13,026 nt of DNA from JANRKG01 sp033763635 (GTDB lineage Bacteria > Cyanobacteriota > Cyanobacteriia > GCF-001939115), in assembly GCA_033763635.1 (NCBI GenBank), contig JANRKG010000417.1, positions 1 to 13,026 on the forward strand, read 5' to 3'. This document shows positions 1 through 5,413 of this stretch, piece after piece. The position numbers were made by a program, and so were the translations under genes. The notes under the pieces are model-generated. The model ran no database searches. It was not told the origin of the DNA and worked only from the letters and a program-made list of their open reading frames with translations. Positions within the stretch are counted from its first letter, which is position 1. Each line of letters starts with the position of its first letter.

Positions 1-1533
1 CCCCTGCTTCCCTCCCCTGCGGGTCCATTCCTCCCCGATTCTCCTGAAACGATTACAGTAGAACGCTTTGAGATAGTAGGCAGTACCGTCTTCAGTCCGG
101 AGGACCTGGCAACCGTCACGCGCCCCTTCGTCGGACGACCCATTTCCCTGACGGAACTCTTCGAGGCGCGATCGGCAGTGACACAACTGTATTTCGATCG
201 TGGCTACATCACCTCTGGAGCCTTGATTCCTCCCCAGCGTTTGCAGGGCGGAGTGGTGCAAATCCAGGTGATTGAGGGAGAACTGGAAGGCATTCAGGTC
301 AGTGGTACAAATCGTCTTGATTCAGGCTATATCCGCAGTCGGCTAGCGGTGGCAGTTGGCAAACCCCTCAACCGGGAACACCTTTTGCAAGCGCTCCAAC
401 TCCTGCAACTCGACCCCCTGATTGCCACCATTTCCGCTGATCTCACGGCAGGAACCCGTCCCGGCAAAAGTTTGCTGTTGGTGAAGGTAACGGAGGGCAA
501 AACCTTCAACGCCAATCTCATCTACGACAATGCCCGATCGCCTAGTGTCGGTAGCGATCGACGGCGCATTCAACTGACTGAGGCGAATCTGTTAGGACTG
601 GGGGATAGTGTCAGCGTGGGATATACCAACACGGACGGCAGCGATAGCCTGGATATGGGATATACCCTCCCCATCAGTCCCTATAACAGCACCCTCACCC
701 TAAACTACGGGTCTTCGTCTGCCCGTGTGATTGAACGCCCATTCAACATCCTGGATATTCTCTCCAGTTCCCGCTATTACGAAGTGACATTGCGCCAACC
801 CCTTTACCGGACTCCCGCTCAAGAATTTGCGTTTGGGATTACGGGGTCTTATCGGGAAAGCGAAGCCTCGTTCAACATTCTGGGGGAACGGATTTCTTTT
901 GGGGCCAGGGCTGCGAATGACGGAAAGCTGAGAGTGACTGCGCTACGGTTGTTTCAAGAATGGACCGATCGCAACACGGAACAGGTGCTAGCGATGCGGT
1001 CCCAATTCAGTATCGGCCTGGAGACGCTGGGAAGTACCCTCAATCCTGCCCCCCCCGATGGACGGTTCTTCACCTGGCGAGGACAGGCCCAATATGTCCG
1101 GCTGTTAGCCCCCGATACTCTGTTGCTGCTGCGATCGGATTTACAGGTCGCCGATCGCCCGCTGGTGGGCCTGGAGCAGTTTGGCATTGGGGGATTAGAC
1201 AGTGTGCGGGGATATCGACAGGATCTGCTGCTGCTGGACAATGGCTTTTTTGGGTCCGCTGAGGTGCGAGTGCCTCTGATTCGCATTCCAGAAGTTGGTG
1301 CCCTGTTTCAGGTAGTCCCCTTTATTGACGGAGGAACAGGCTGGAATCTCGCATCCGGCAGTGATGCTCAAAATTCGCTGGTCTCCGTTGGGCTGGGGCT
1401 ACGACTGCAAATGAGTAACCTAACTGCCCGTCTGGAATGGGGGATTCCCCTTATTTCTGTGAATCGGGAAGCCAAAACCTGGCAGGAAAACGGGTTGCAT
1501 TTCTCAATTATCTATACCCCTCTTTCGTTTTAG
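1..1533 (+). CDS. TpsB/ShlB-FhaC-type outer-membrane secretion protein, 5' end outside the window
   Basis: Frame 1 is open from the first base, so the gene starts upstream of the window; the GTG at 178 is internal. 510 residues are visible. The first ~90 look like a POTRA region: a beta-strand pattern ITVERFEIVGSTVF, then a helix, then the family pattern TQLYFDRGYITSGALIPPQ, and a second POTRA-like stretch VSGTNRLDSGYI. The remaining ~380 residues alternate in the manner of beta-barrel strands. The VRGY motif (1204-1215), typical of the loop-6 hairpin that folds into the barrel of FhaC/ShlB/Omp85 proteins, is present, and the chain ends in phenylalanine as outer-membrane barrels do. Family members export a large TpsA exoprotein across the outer membrane; the partner is normally adjacent, and none lies downstream here, so it may be upstream. 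A cyanobacterial Omp85-like role is a less likely alternative because the POTRA count looks low. Confidence 0.9.
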   Translation, partial: PLLPSPAGPFLPDSPETITVERFEIVGSTVFSPEDLATVTRPFVGRPISLTELFEARSAVTQLYFDRGYITSGALIPPQRLQGGVVQIQVIEGELEGIQVSGTNRLDSGYIRSRLAVAVGKPLNREHLLQALQLLQLDPLIATISADLTAGTRPGKSLLLVKVTEGKTFNANLIYDNARSPSVGSDRRRIQLTEANLLGLGDSVSVGYTNTDGSDSLDMGYTLPISPYNSTLTLNYGSSSARVIERPFNILDILSSSRYYEVTLRQPLYRTPAQEFAFGITGSYRESEASFNILGERISFGARAANDGKLRVTALRLFQEWTDRNTEQVLAMRSQFSIGLETLGSTLNPAPPDGRFFTWRGQAQYVRLLAPDTLLLLRSDLQVADRPLVGLEQFGIGGLDSVRGYRQDLLLLDNGFFGSAEVRVPLIRIPEVGALFQVVPFIDGGTGWNLASGSDAQNSLVSVGLGLRLQMSNLTARLEWGIPLISVNREAKTWQENGLHFSIIYTPLSF

Positions 1534-1538
1534 TAAAA

Positions 1539-1576
1539 ACGCGAAATTTCGTATCTCTGGCAAACTTCGCGTCTCT
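1539..1576 (-). terminator. Repeat-derived hairpin between two convergent genes
   Basis: ACGCGAAATTT (1539-1549) pairs with AAACTTCGCGT (1562-1572): 10 of 11 pairs, one A·C mismatch, 12-base loop. Read on the minus strand it is followed by GTTTTTAC, so it can act as an intrinsic terminator for the MFS gene that ends at 1581. In the plus direction there is no clean T-run. The arms belong to the GACGCGAAATTTCGCGTC-type palindromic repeats that are common between cyanobacterial genes; a related copy lies at 5369-5388. Confidence 0.6.
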
Positions 1577-1580
1577 ATTC

Positions 1581-2819
1581 TCAGGCACGGGGTAATGCAT
1601 ACAGATCTTGCCCCTGTCCTAACGCAAATTGGAAGGAGCGGCGCGGATCTTTGCTAGAGAAAATTAGGAAGATCAAAATGTCCAGGCAAACCAGAATGGC
1701 GACTACTCCAAATACATTTCGATAACCGATTTGATCCGCAACGGACCCTAGCGTTGGCCCTGCGATCGCCATTCCCAGGTCAAACCCCACCATGCACAGT
1801 CCAAAAGTGCGGCCCCGCTCATGGGGATGAGAACGATCGGCTAACAACGCAGCAGTCATGGGAATGAGCATTCCGGCTCCGGCTCCCTCTAAAAAGGCTC
1901 CCACCAGGAAGGCAGTAGCACTGGTCGCTGACCATAGAATCACCATCGAAACTGCATAGAGGAGCAAACTAATGGTCATGAATAACCCTCGACCATAGCG
2001 ATCGGAGGCTCGTCCCGTAAAGAGCCGGACACTAAAGCTGGCAACCGCCGCCGCCGTATAAAATAATCCTGGATTCAGCCCCACCTGACTCTCCTTAATC
2101 AGAAGGGGCGCAAAGGTACTTAAGGTGCCAAAGGCAATTCCCACAATAAGCAACACGATGGCTGGAATTCGCATCCGGGGTTCGAACAACATACTCCAGA
2201 AGCGCTCTGGAACGGTTCGATCGCGAGGGGGCACTTCTCGCATCGTCTGACTTTCCTGCACTTGCATCGTACAAACTAAACCGACCATCCCCAGGGCAGA
2301 AGAAATCAGGAACATCGGCCCATATCCGGCCCATGCCTGCACCCAGCCCCCCAGGGCAGGACCGATCGCAACTCCTAGAGGATTCACTAATGTCATGTAT
2401 CCAATTAGTTCTCCTCTGGTCCTTTCTGGCGAGATGTCTACGACAAGCGCACTGTAGGCAGTGGTAAACGCGGCAATACTAATCCCATGAAAGGCCCGGA
2501 TCGCAATCAATAGGGGAATCGACTGCACAAAGTAATATCCCAGAGGCGCGAGGGTCGCTACCCCCATCCCCAAAAACAACACCCCTTTGCGACCACGCTG
2601 ATCGGCGATTCGTCCAATCTGCGCCCGGAATACCAGGAGTCCGATCGCAAAAGCTCCCATCACAATCCCAATATCCTGACTGGTGCCTTTGAGAGATTCA
2701 ATGTATAGAGGCAGAATTGGCAATAGAGATGCAAGACTGGACCAAAACAGCAACCCTGTTGTAAACAACACTCCTAAATCTTTTCGTGTTTTAGGTTCCA
2801 GAGTGCGTAAAACGTTCAA
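1581..2819 (-). CDS. Major facilitator superfamily (MFS) transporter
   Basis: A hydrophobic protein of about 412 residues, the usual size for a 12-helix MFS carrier. The loop between helices 2 and 3 carries the MFS motif A, GRIADQRGRK, and the matching loop of the second half reads FTGRASDRYGR, which supports the two-domain 6+6 fold in the inner membrane. Other runs such as GYMTLVNPLGVAIGPALGGW fit helix 5 of drug-efflux (DHA1-type) members, so export of a small molecule is the likely role, but the substrate cannot be read. The open frame extends to a TTG at 2834, but there is no ribosome site there. The TTG at 2819-2817 is preceded by GGAGA (2832-2828) at 8 bases, so I take it as the start; no ATG is available before the second helix. 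An HLR1-like site (2833-2850) overlaps the extended frame, which also argues for the shorter protein. Confidence 0.9.
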   Translation of the reverse strand: MNVLRTLEPKTRKDLGVLFTTGLLFWSSLASLLPILPLYIESLKGTSQDIGIVMGAFAIGLLVFRAQIGRIADQRGRKGVLFLGMGVATLAPLGYYFVQSIPLLIAIRAFHGISIAAFTTAYSALVVDISPERTRGELIGYMTLVNPLGVAIGPALGGWVQAWAGYGPMFLISSALGMVGLVCTMQVQESQTMREVPPRDRTVPERFWSMLFEPRMRIPAIVLLIVGIAFGTLSTFAPLLIKESQVGLNPGLFYTAAAVASFSVRLFTGRASDRYGRGLFMTISLLLYAVSMVILWSATSATAFLVGAFLEGAGAGMLIPMTAALLADRSHPHERGRTFGLCMVGFDLGMAIAGPTLGSVADQIGYRNVFGVVAILVCLDILIFLIFSSKDPRRSFQFALGQGQDLYALPRA

Positions 2820-2832
2820 AATCCAGATCTCC

Positions 2833-2850
2833 AATGTAAAGGAATGTAAA
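2833..2850 (-). promoter_or_regulatory. HLR1-like element (possible RpaB binding site)
   Basis: The minus strand reads TTTACATTCCTTTACATT. It matches the cyanobacterial HLR1 consensus, (G/T)TTACA(T/A)(T/A)NN(G/T)TTACA(T/A)(T/A), at every defined position. RpaB, an OmpR-type response regulator, binds such direct repeats to control high-light-responsive genes. Here it ends one base before the ribosome site of the MFS gene, so bound protein would lie at the very end of the promoter or leader and most likely repress. Function is inferred from the match alone. Confidence 0.5.
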
Positions 2851-2856
2851 CTCTCT

Positions 2857-2869
2857 TGATCTTAGATCA
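2857..2869. promoter_or_regulatory. Perfect palindrome TGATCT-T-AGATCA, operator-like
   Basis: Six-base arms flank one central base, 38 bp upstream of the proposed MFS start and just upstream of the HLR1-like site. The size and symmetry fit a dimeric repressor site, but no regulator gene is next to it and the arms are short, so chance is possible. Confidence 0.3.
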
Positions 2870-3091
2870 TGGAAGCCTGGATGCCGATCACCGTCTATCC
2901 AGGGGCTAAGATTGCTAGGCCAGTATTCTATTTACCTTAAAGGCTATAGCTACTCTTGGATTCACCCAGCGAGGTAGTTCAAACAGTGCGATCGGGTGAG
3001 GTTGATTTGAGGGCTTGAAGGGAGAGTCAACCCGTTGACAAAGCTGATTTTTTGCCCTCAATAGAAAAGACAAGCAGAAAAACCAGGCAAC
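2870..3091. other. Intergenic stretch upstream of the MFS gene
   Basis: This part of the 2820-3162 gene-free stretch lies between the MFS leader and the terminator of the 77-residue ORF. It holds no coding frame that I can support. It is the likely place for the MFS promoter, but I could not find a convincing -35/-10 pair. I see no other structured element in it. Confidence 0.5.
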
Positions 3092-3130
3092 AAAAAAAGG
3101 CTGCCTGTAACAATAAGCTACAAACAGCCT
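3092..3130 (-). terminator. Strong intrinsic terminator of the 77-residue ORF
   Basis: On the minus strand AGGCTGTTTGTA pairs with TACAGGCAGCCT over 12 pairs, two of them G·U, closing a 9-base loop. A run of T continues directly from the stem (3097-3092). It lies 32 bp after the stop of the 3163-3396 gene and shows that this small gene is probably transcribed on its own. Confidence 0.85.
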
Positions 3131-3162
3131 GAGATGGGTTATGAGTCTTGGGGTATGGAAAT

Positions 3163-3396
3163 TTAGAGAACCTGGCGGGAGATGAGCTTTTCAAAATCCG
3201 CCTGGGTCTGTTGTAGAAGTTGTTCTCGGCTATCAGAAGCCTTGGTTAGGGTCGGAACAAGATTGCGAGTTTGTAACGCCATGTGAAGTTGCAGATGGGC
3301 TACATACTCACTGAAGTCTTCACGGATATCTTCGTGGCTATCTTGACGAATAGCACTAGATTCTGTGCGAGGGGAAATTCGTGACTGGAAACTCAA
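3163..3396 (-). CDS. Hypothetical 77-residue protein
   Basis: Not recognised. The product is soluble and highly charged, without a signal peptide or membrane segment; residues ~20-75 look alpha-helical, with a regular spacing of Leu and polar residues (for example SEYVAHLQLHMALQTRN). The start is TTG, preceded by GGGAGAGAG with suitable spacing, and a strong terminator follows at 3130-3092. Signals at both ends make it more credible than its length alone would. Its upstream region contains three copies of an AACTTTA(A/C)G motif (3412-3555) that could bind a regulator. No functional claim can be made. Confidence 0.65.
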   Translation of the reverse strand: MSFQSRISPRTESSAIRQDSHEDIREDFSEYVAHLQLHMALQTRNLVPTLTKASDSREQLLQQTQADFEKLISRQVL

Positions 3397-3614
3397 AGCG
3401 TTCTCTCTCCCGAACTTTAAGTTATCAATTTGATTACAGAAAGTATCACGGTTTGCTCAACCCTCTGAATTGTTCGCAATGAACTGTAACTTTAAGGGAG
3501 AGTCGGGCAGATTTTTAGCATTACTTCTTAAAGAAATCCTTAAGATAACTTTACGAGCCCTGTAATACCGGAGTTCTGGCCTACCGCTTCCTTTGAACAG
3601 GTCATTGATCAGGA
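3397..3614. other. Long A/T-rich upstream region of the 77-residue ORF with repeated AACTTTAAG motifs
   Basis: No coding frame is supported here; with the repeat that follows it makes a gene-free stretch of about 330 bp. GAACTTTAAG (3412-3421), TAACTTTAAG (3487-3496) and TAACTTTACG (3546-3555) are in the same orientation. Two further CTTAA cores lie at 3527 and 3539, just before the third copy. The cluster at 3527-3556 resembles tandem half-sites of an OmpR/PhoB-type regulator, but the spacing (12 and 10 bases) is not the regular 11 expected. Confidence 0.4.
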
Positions 3615-3721
3615 GATCTCTGGAAAACAATTTCCCTGCTGGTTCCGGCTTCGCTCAACCAGCTTCTGTGCCCTGAGCGCAGTCGAAGGACAACCCACTG
3701 GTAAACTCTTTTCCAGAAATC
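3615..3721. repeat. ~107-bp imperfect palindrome, MITE-like
   Basis: The ends GATCTCTGGAAAA (3615-3627) and TTTTCCAGAAATC (3709-3721) are inverted repeats with one mismatch in 13. Inside are a smaller hairpin, GCTGGTT/AACCAGC (3638-3644 and 3657-3663), and the element CCCTGAGCGCAGTCGAAGG, a sequence motif frequent in bacterial intergenic palindromes. The unit has no coding frame and lies directly next to transposase debris, so a non-autonomous mobile repeat is the best reading. No flanking target duplication is obvious to me. Confidence 0.55.
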
Positions 3722-3727
3722 GCCTAA

Positions 3728-4015
3728 AGCTTATCCATCAGCAATTCTCAGTATGGCGAATATAAAAATTCGTTCGTTACCAATCACCCCCTGAGCGACG
3801 AAAACGTGGCAGAGGTCGTTCTAGCAGGGCGTACCCGTTGGAAGGTCGAAAACGAGAATAACAACACACTGAAGACCAAAGGCTACAATCTAGAACACAA
3901 TTTCGGGCATGGGAAACAGCACCTCTCCTCACTGCTTGCGACCTTGAACATCCTGTCCCTGCTATTCCATACGTTGCTAGAGTTGCTTGACCAAAATTTT
4001 CTCTACCCTTTATAA
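3728..4015 (+). pseudogene. C-terminal remnant of a DDE transposase
   Basis: The frame is open from 3728 to the stop at 4013. It encodes YKNSFVTNHPLSDENVAEVV, followed by GRTRWKVENENNNTLKTKGY and NLEHNFGHGKQHLSSLLATLN. This is the typical end of a DDE transposase: the R-x3-E arrangement in RWKVE resembles the YREK region of IS4-type enzymes, and the NLEHNFGHG block is characteristic of a transposase group often found in cyanobacteria. Only about 90 of an expected several hundred residues remain. The N-terminal catalytic aspartates are absent and the frame stops soon after FHTLLELLDQN, before the usual C-terminus. A start codon at 3806 exists but would be fortuitous. I do not assign the IS family firmly. 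Confidence 0.75.
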
Positions 4016-4031
4016 AAAAGGAGTACCAGCA

Positions 4032-4142
4032 ATGGAGTTGAGCTTCGCCGAGTGCCCGTTGCAGCCTCACTTCTAGTTTTCTATCCGCCTCCAATTGACA
4101 CAGTGCCAGCAAGAACTGAGCGTAAGCCCATTCCTGACAAGT
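4032..4142 (-). pseudogene. Fragment resembling IstB (IS21-family transposition helper)
   Basis: Reading the minus strand from 4142 gives CQEWAYAQFLLALCQLEADR, then KLEVRLQRALGEAQLH. The pattern W-x4-FL-x2-L-x3-E-x3-R-x3-R followed by AL-x-EA-x-L is that of the N-terminal part of IstB-type ATP-binding proteins. The similarity ends near 4032, where the frame runs into sequence antisense to the transposase remnant, and a stop lies a few codons upstream of 4142. No ATP-binding motif is left. If right, two different insertion elements have decayed side by side in opposite orientation. Recognition is by eye only. Confidence 0.45.
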
Positions 4143-4179
4143 TAAGAAGAAGGAGCAAAAGTCAAGCTAGATTTGGGAA

Positions 4180-4228
4180 AGGGTGATAAGTCAAGCGAGG
4201 CTTCTGTTTTACGGATTTTTATCACCCT
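4180..4228. promoter_or_regulatory. 10-bp perfect inverted repeat just upstream of the 2H phosphoesterase gene
   Basis: AGGGTGATAA (4180-4189) and TTATCACCCT (4219-4228) are exact reverse complements separated by 29 bases. The right arm ends 15 bases before the ATG at 4244 and 6 bases before its AGGTGA ribosome site. It may be an RNA hairpin or a split operator. A direct repeat AGTCAAGC (4160 and 4189) overlaps the left side. It could equally be the edge of a decayed mobile element. Confidence 0.4.
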
Positions 4229-4243
4229 CATGGTAGGTGACTC

Positions 4244-4813
4244 ATGGAGTCTAATCGTATATCCCCATGTCGTTTCTTCGTTGCCCTGCTCCCGCCGGAA
4301 GAGATTCAGGTCCAGGTGAGTGCGATCAAGCAGCAATTTGCCGATCGCTACGACAGCAAAGCGGCTTTGAAGTCTCCGCCCCATATTACGCTGCAACCTC
4401 CCTTTGAATGGGCGATCGACGACGTTTCAACCATTCAGAACCAACTGTACCTTTTTGCCCAAACCCATCCAGCCATTCCCATCACCCTGAACGGGTTTGG
4501 GGCATTTCCACCCAGAGTGATCTATGTGGATGTGGTCAAAAGTTCTGAACTCCTGCATCTACGGCAAGACCTGATACAGGAGTTCAAAACTGTTTTTAAT
4601 CTTGTAAATCCGATTGACGAGCAACGTCCTTTCGCTCCTCACATGACTGTTGCCTTTCGAGATTTGTCTCGTGACCATTTCAAAGCGGCTTGGCCTGAAT
4701 TTCAAACTCAATCCATTCACTTTGACTTCGTTGCAACCCATCTGACTTTATTGATTCACAAGGGTCAGCGTTGGATCGAACATTCAAACTTTACGCTTAA
4801 CCTTGACGGTTAA
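4244..4813 (+). CDS. 2H phosphoesterase family protein ('2'-5' RNA ligase' / LigT-like)
   Basis: The 189-residue product has the size and both signature motifs of the 2H phosphoesterase superfamily: H47-I-T49-L in SPPHITLQPPF, and H133-M-T135-V in FAPHMTVAF. The two histidines and two threonines form the active site, which acts on 2'-5' or cyclic phosphodiester bonds of RNA or nucleotides. The start FFVALLPPEE is the usual first strand and helix of the family. The natural substrate of stand-alone bacterial members is mostly unknown, so the '2'-5' RNA ligase' name should be taken loosely. The protein is cytosolic, with no signal peptide. ATG at 4244 follows AGGTGA at a short spacing of 3 bases. 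The gene stands alone, downstream of IS debris and convergent with the gas-vesicle block, with 9 bp between stop codons. Confidence 0.88.
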   Translation: MESNRISPCRFFVALLPPEEIQVQVSAIKQQFADRYDSKAALKSPPHITLQPPFEWAIDDVSTIQNQLYLFAQTHPAIPITLNGFGAFPPRVIYVDVVKSSELLHLRQDLIQEFKTVFNLVNPIDEQRPFAPHMTVAFRDLSRDHFKAAWPEFQTQSIHFDFVATHLTLLIHKGQRWIEHSNFTLNLDG

Positions 4814-4822
4814 CCTATAGAT

Positions 4823-4978
4823 TTAACCGGGTCCCACATACAACCGTTTAAACTTACCCTCGTACATTTTGCGGGATTCTGATTCCAGTTCCTTCAGAAC
4901 CATTTCAGGGCGATCCGCCGATTGGGCTACCCGTTTTGCCTGGGATTTTGTTTGGGGAGAAAGGGGTTTATTATTCAT
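4823..4978 (-). CDS. Small 51-residue ORF after gvpG, unknown function
   Basis: Translation from ATG at 4978 gives MNNKPLSPQTKSQAKRVAQS, then ADRPEMVLKELESESRKMYE, then GKFKRLYVGPG and stop. The product is small, basic at the N-terminus, helical in the middle and hydrophilic throughout. It lies on the gvp strand, 92 bp after gvpG, where cyanobacterial clusters carry gvpV/gvpW, but I see no resemblance to those. The start overlaps, as ATGA, the stop of a five-codon frame (4992-4975) that has an excellent GGAGGT ribosome site, so translation may be coupled. Codon use is like the neighbours. I believe it is a real gene but do not recognise it. Confidence 0.55.
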   Translation of the reverse strand: MNNKPLSPQTKSQAKRVAQSADRPEMVLKELESESRKMYEGKFKRLYVGPG

Positions 4979-5004
4979 TCTGCTCTAGCCATCACAATAC
5001 CTCC
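4975..5004 (-). promoter_or_regulatory. GGAGGT ribosome site and five-codon frame overlapping the 51-residue ORF
   Basis: GGAGGT (5004-4999) is spaced six bases from ATG at 4992, which encodes MARAE and stops in TGA at 4977-4975, overlapping the ATG at 4978 by four bases. The best ribosome site of the region thus serves the mini-frame, not the longer ORF. It may be a coupling leader, or a one-base indel may have separated a native start from the body of the protein. Confidence 0.4.
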
Positions 5005-5070
5005 AGGCTAGGACAGTGGATGAGTCCTCACCTCTATCTCAAAGAAGAATAATAAAGATTCTTCAAGATT

Positions 5071-5319
5071 TTATTCCTCTTCTTCCCGGGCGGCATCCTC
5101 CATCGCCTGAATTGCCAACAACAATTCTTCCTCCTGAGCCTCAAATACTTCCTCTTCGATATCGCCCATGTCGAAGGCTAATTGAAGGGCCAGCAAACGC
5201 TTCTTCAGGTTGTCGCGATCGTCTACTTCCGAATCAACCCGTTCCTGAATCTGTTCCCCCAGCCATACCAACCCATCCAGCGGCCCCGTTAATGGGGCTA
5301 ACAGCAACTTCAACAGCAT
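5071..5319 (-). CDS. gvpG: Gas vesicle protein GvpG
   Basis: The product has 82 residues, typical for GvpG. It begins MLLKLLLAPLTGP, the family's conserved N-terminus, followed by DGLVWLGEQIQERVDSE and the helical block LLALQLAFDMGDIEEEVF, and it ends in an acidic tail rich in glutamate. GvpG is a minor accessory protein needed for gas-vesicle assembly and is thought to act with GvpF/L and GvpA during nucleation. ATG at 5319 has a clear GGAGG ribosome site four bases upstream. It follows gvpF on the same strand after 94 bp that contain a palindromic repeat (5369-5388), so it may be less tightly co-expressed than gvpK and gvpF. Confidence 0.92.
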   Translation of the reverse strand: MLLKLLLAPLTGPLDGLVWLGEQIQERVDSEVDDRDNLKKRLLALQLAFDMGDIEEEVFEAQEEELLLAIQAMEDAAREEEE

Positions 5320-5368
5320 AGATCCTCCGAATCATCCCAACTCAATTATGACCCTCGCAATCCTGTAA

Positions 5369-5388
5369 AGACGCGAAGTTTCGTGTCT
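5369..5388. repeat. GACGCGAAATTTCGCGTC-type palindromic repeat between gvpF and gvpG
   Basis: AGACGCGAAGTTTCGTGTCT is a 20-base palindrome whose two mismatches are G·U pairs when read on the plus strand. It shares AGACGCGAAGTTT with the reverse complement of 1562-1574, so the two sites are copies of one repeat. Inside the gvp transcription unit it could form a hairpin that weakens read-through or protects transcript ends. Confidence 0.55.
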
Positions 5389-5413
5389 CCCGCATCTTTT
5401 TCTAAGCGACCTG

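Noticed and set aside
178..1533. TpsB gene starting at GTG 178
   Set aside because: The frame is open and POTRA-like from base 1, so this start would cut the conserved domain; the gene is simply truncated by the window edge.
3107..3121. GTA-N-TAC as an NtcA site
   Set aside because: The spacing is nine bases instead of eight and it lies inside the terminator stem-loop.
3777..4112. 111-codon minus-strand open frame across the transposase remnant
   Set aside because: As a whole gene it is not credible: most of it is antisense to the transposase piece. Only its first ~27 codons (with upstream residues to 4142) look like an IstB fragment, which is listed separately.
4142..4396. 84-codon minus-strand open frame over the phosphoesterase start
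   Set aside because: It is antisense to the conserved HITL region, has no ribosome site and no family resemblance; a shadow frame.
5031..5075. GAAGAAT/ATTCTTC hairpin after gvpG as a terminator
   Set aside because: The stem is seven A/T-rich pairs and only a broken T-run follows on the minus strand; too weak to call.
5016..5321. 101-codon plus-strand open frame opposite gvpG
   Set aside because: Proline-rich translation of the complement of gvpG, whose product is clearly recognised on the other strand.
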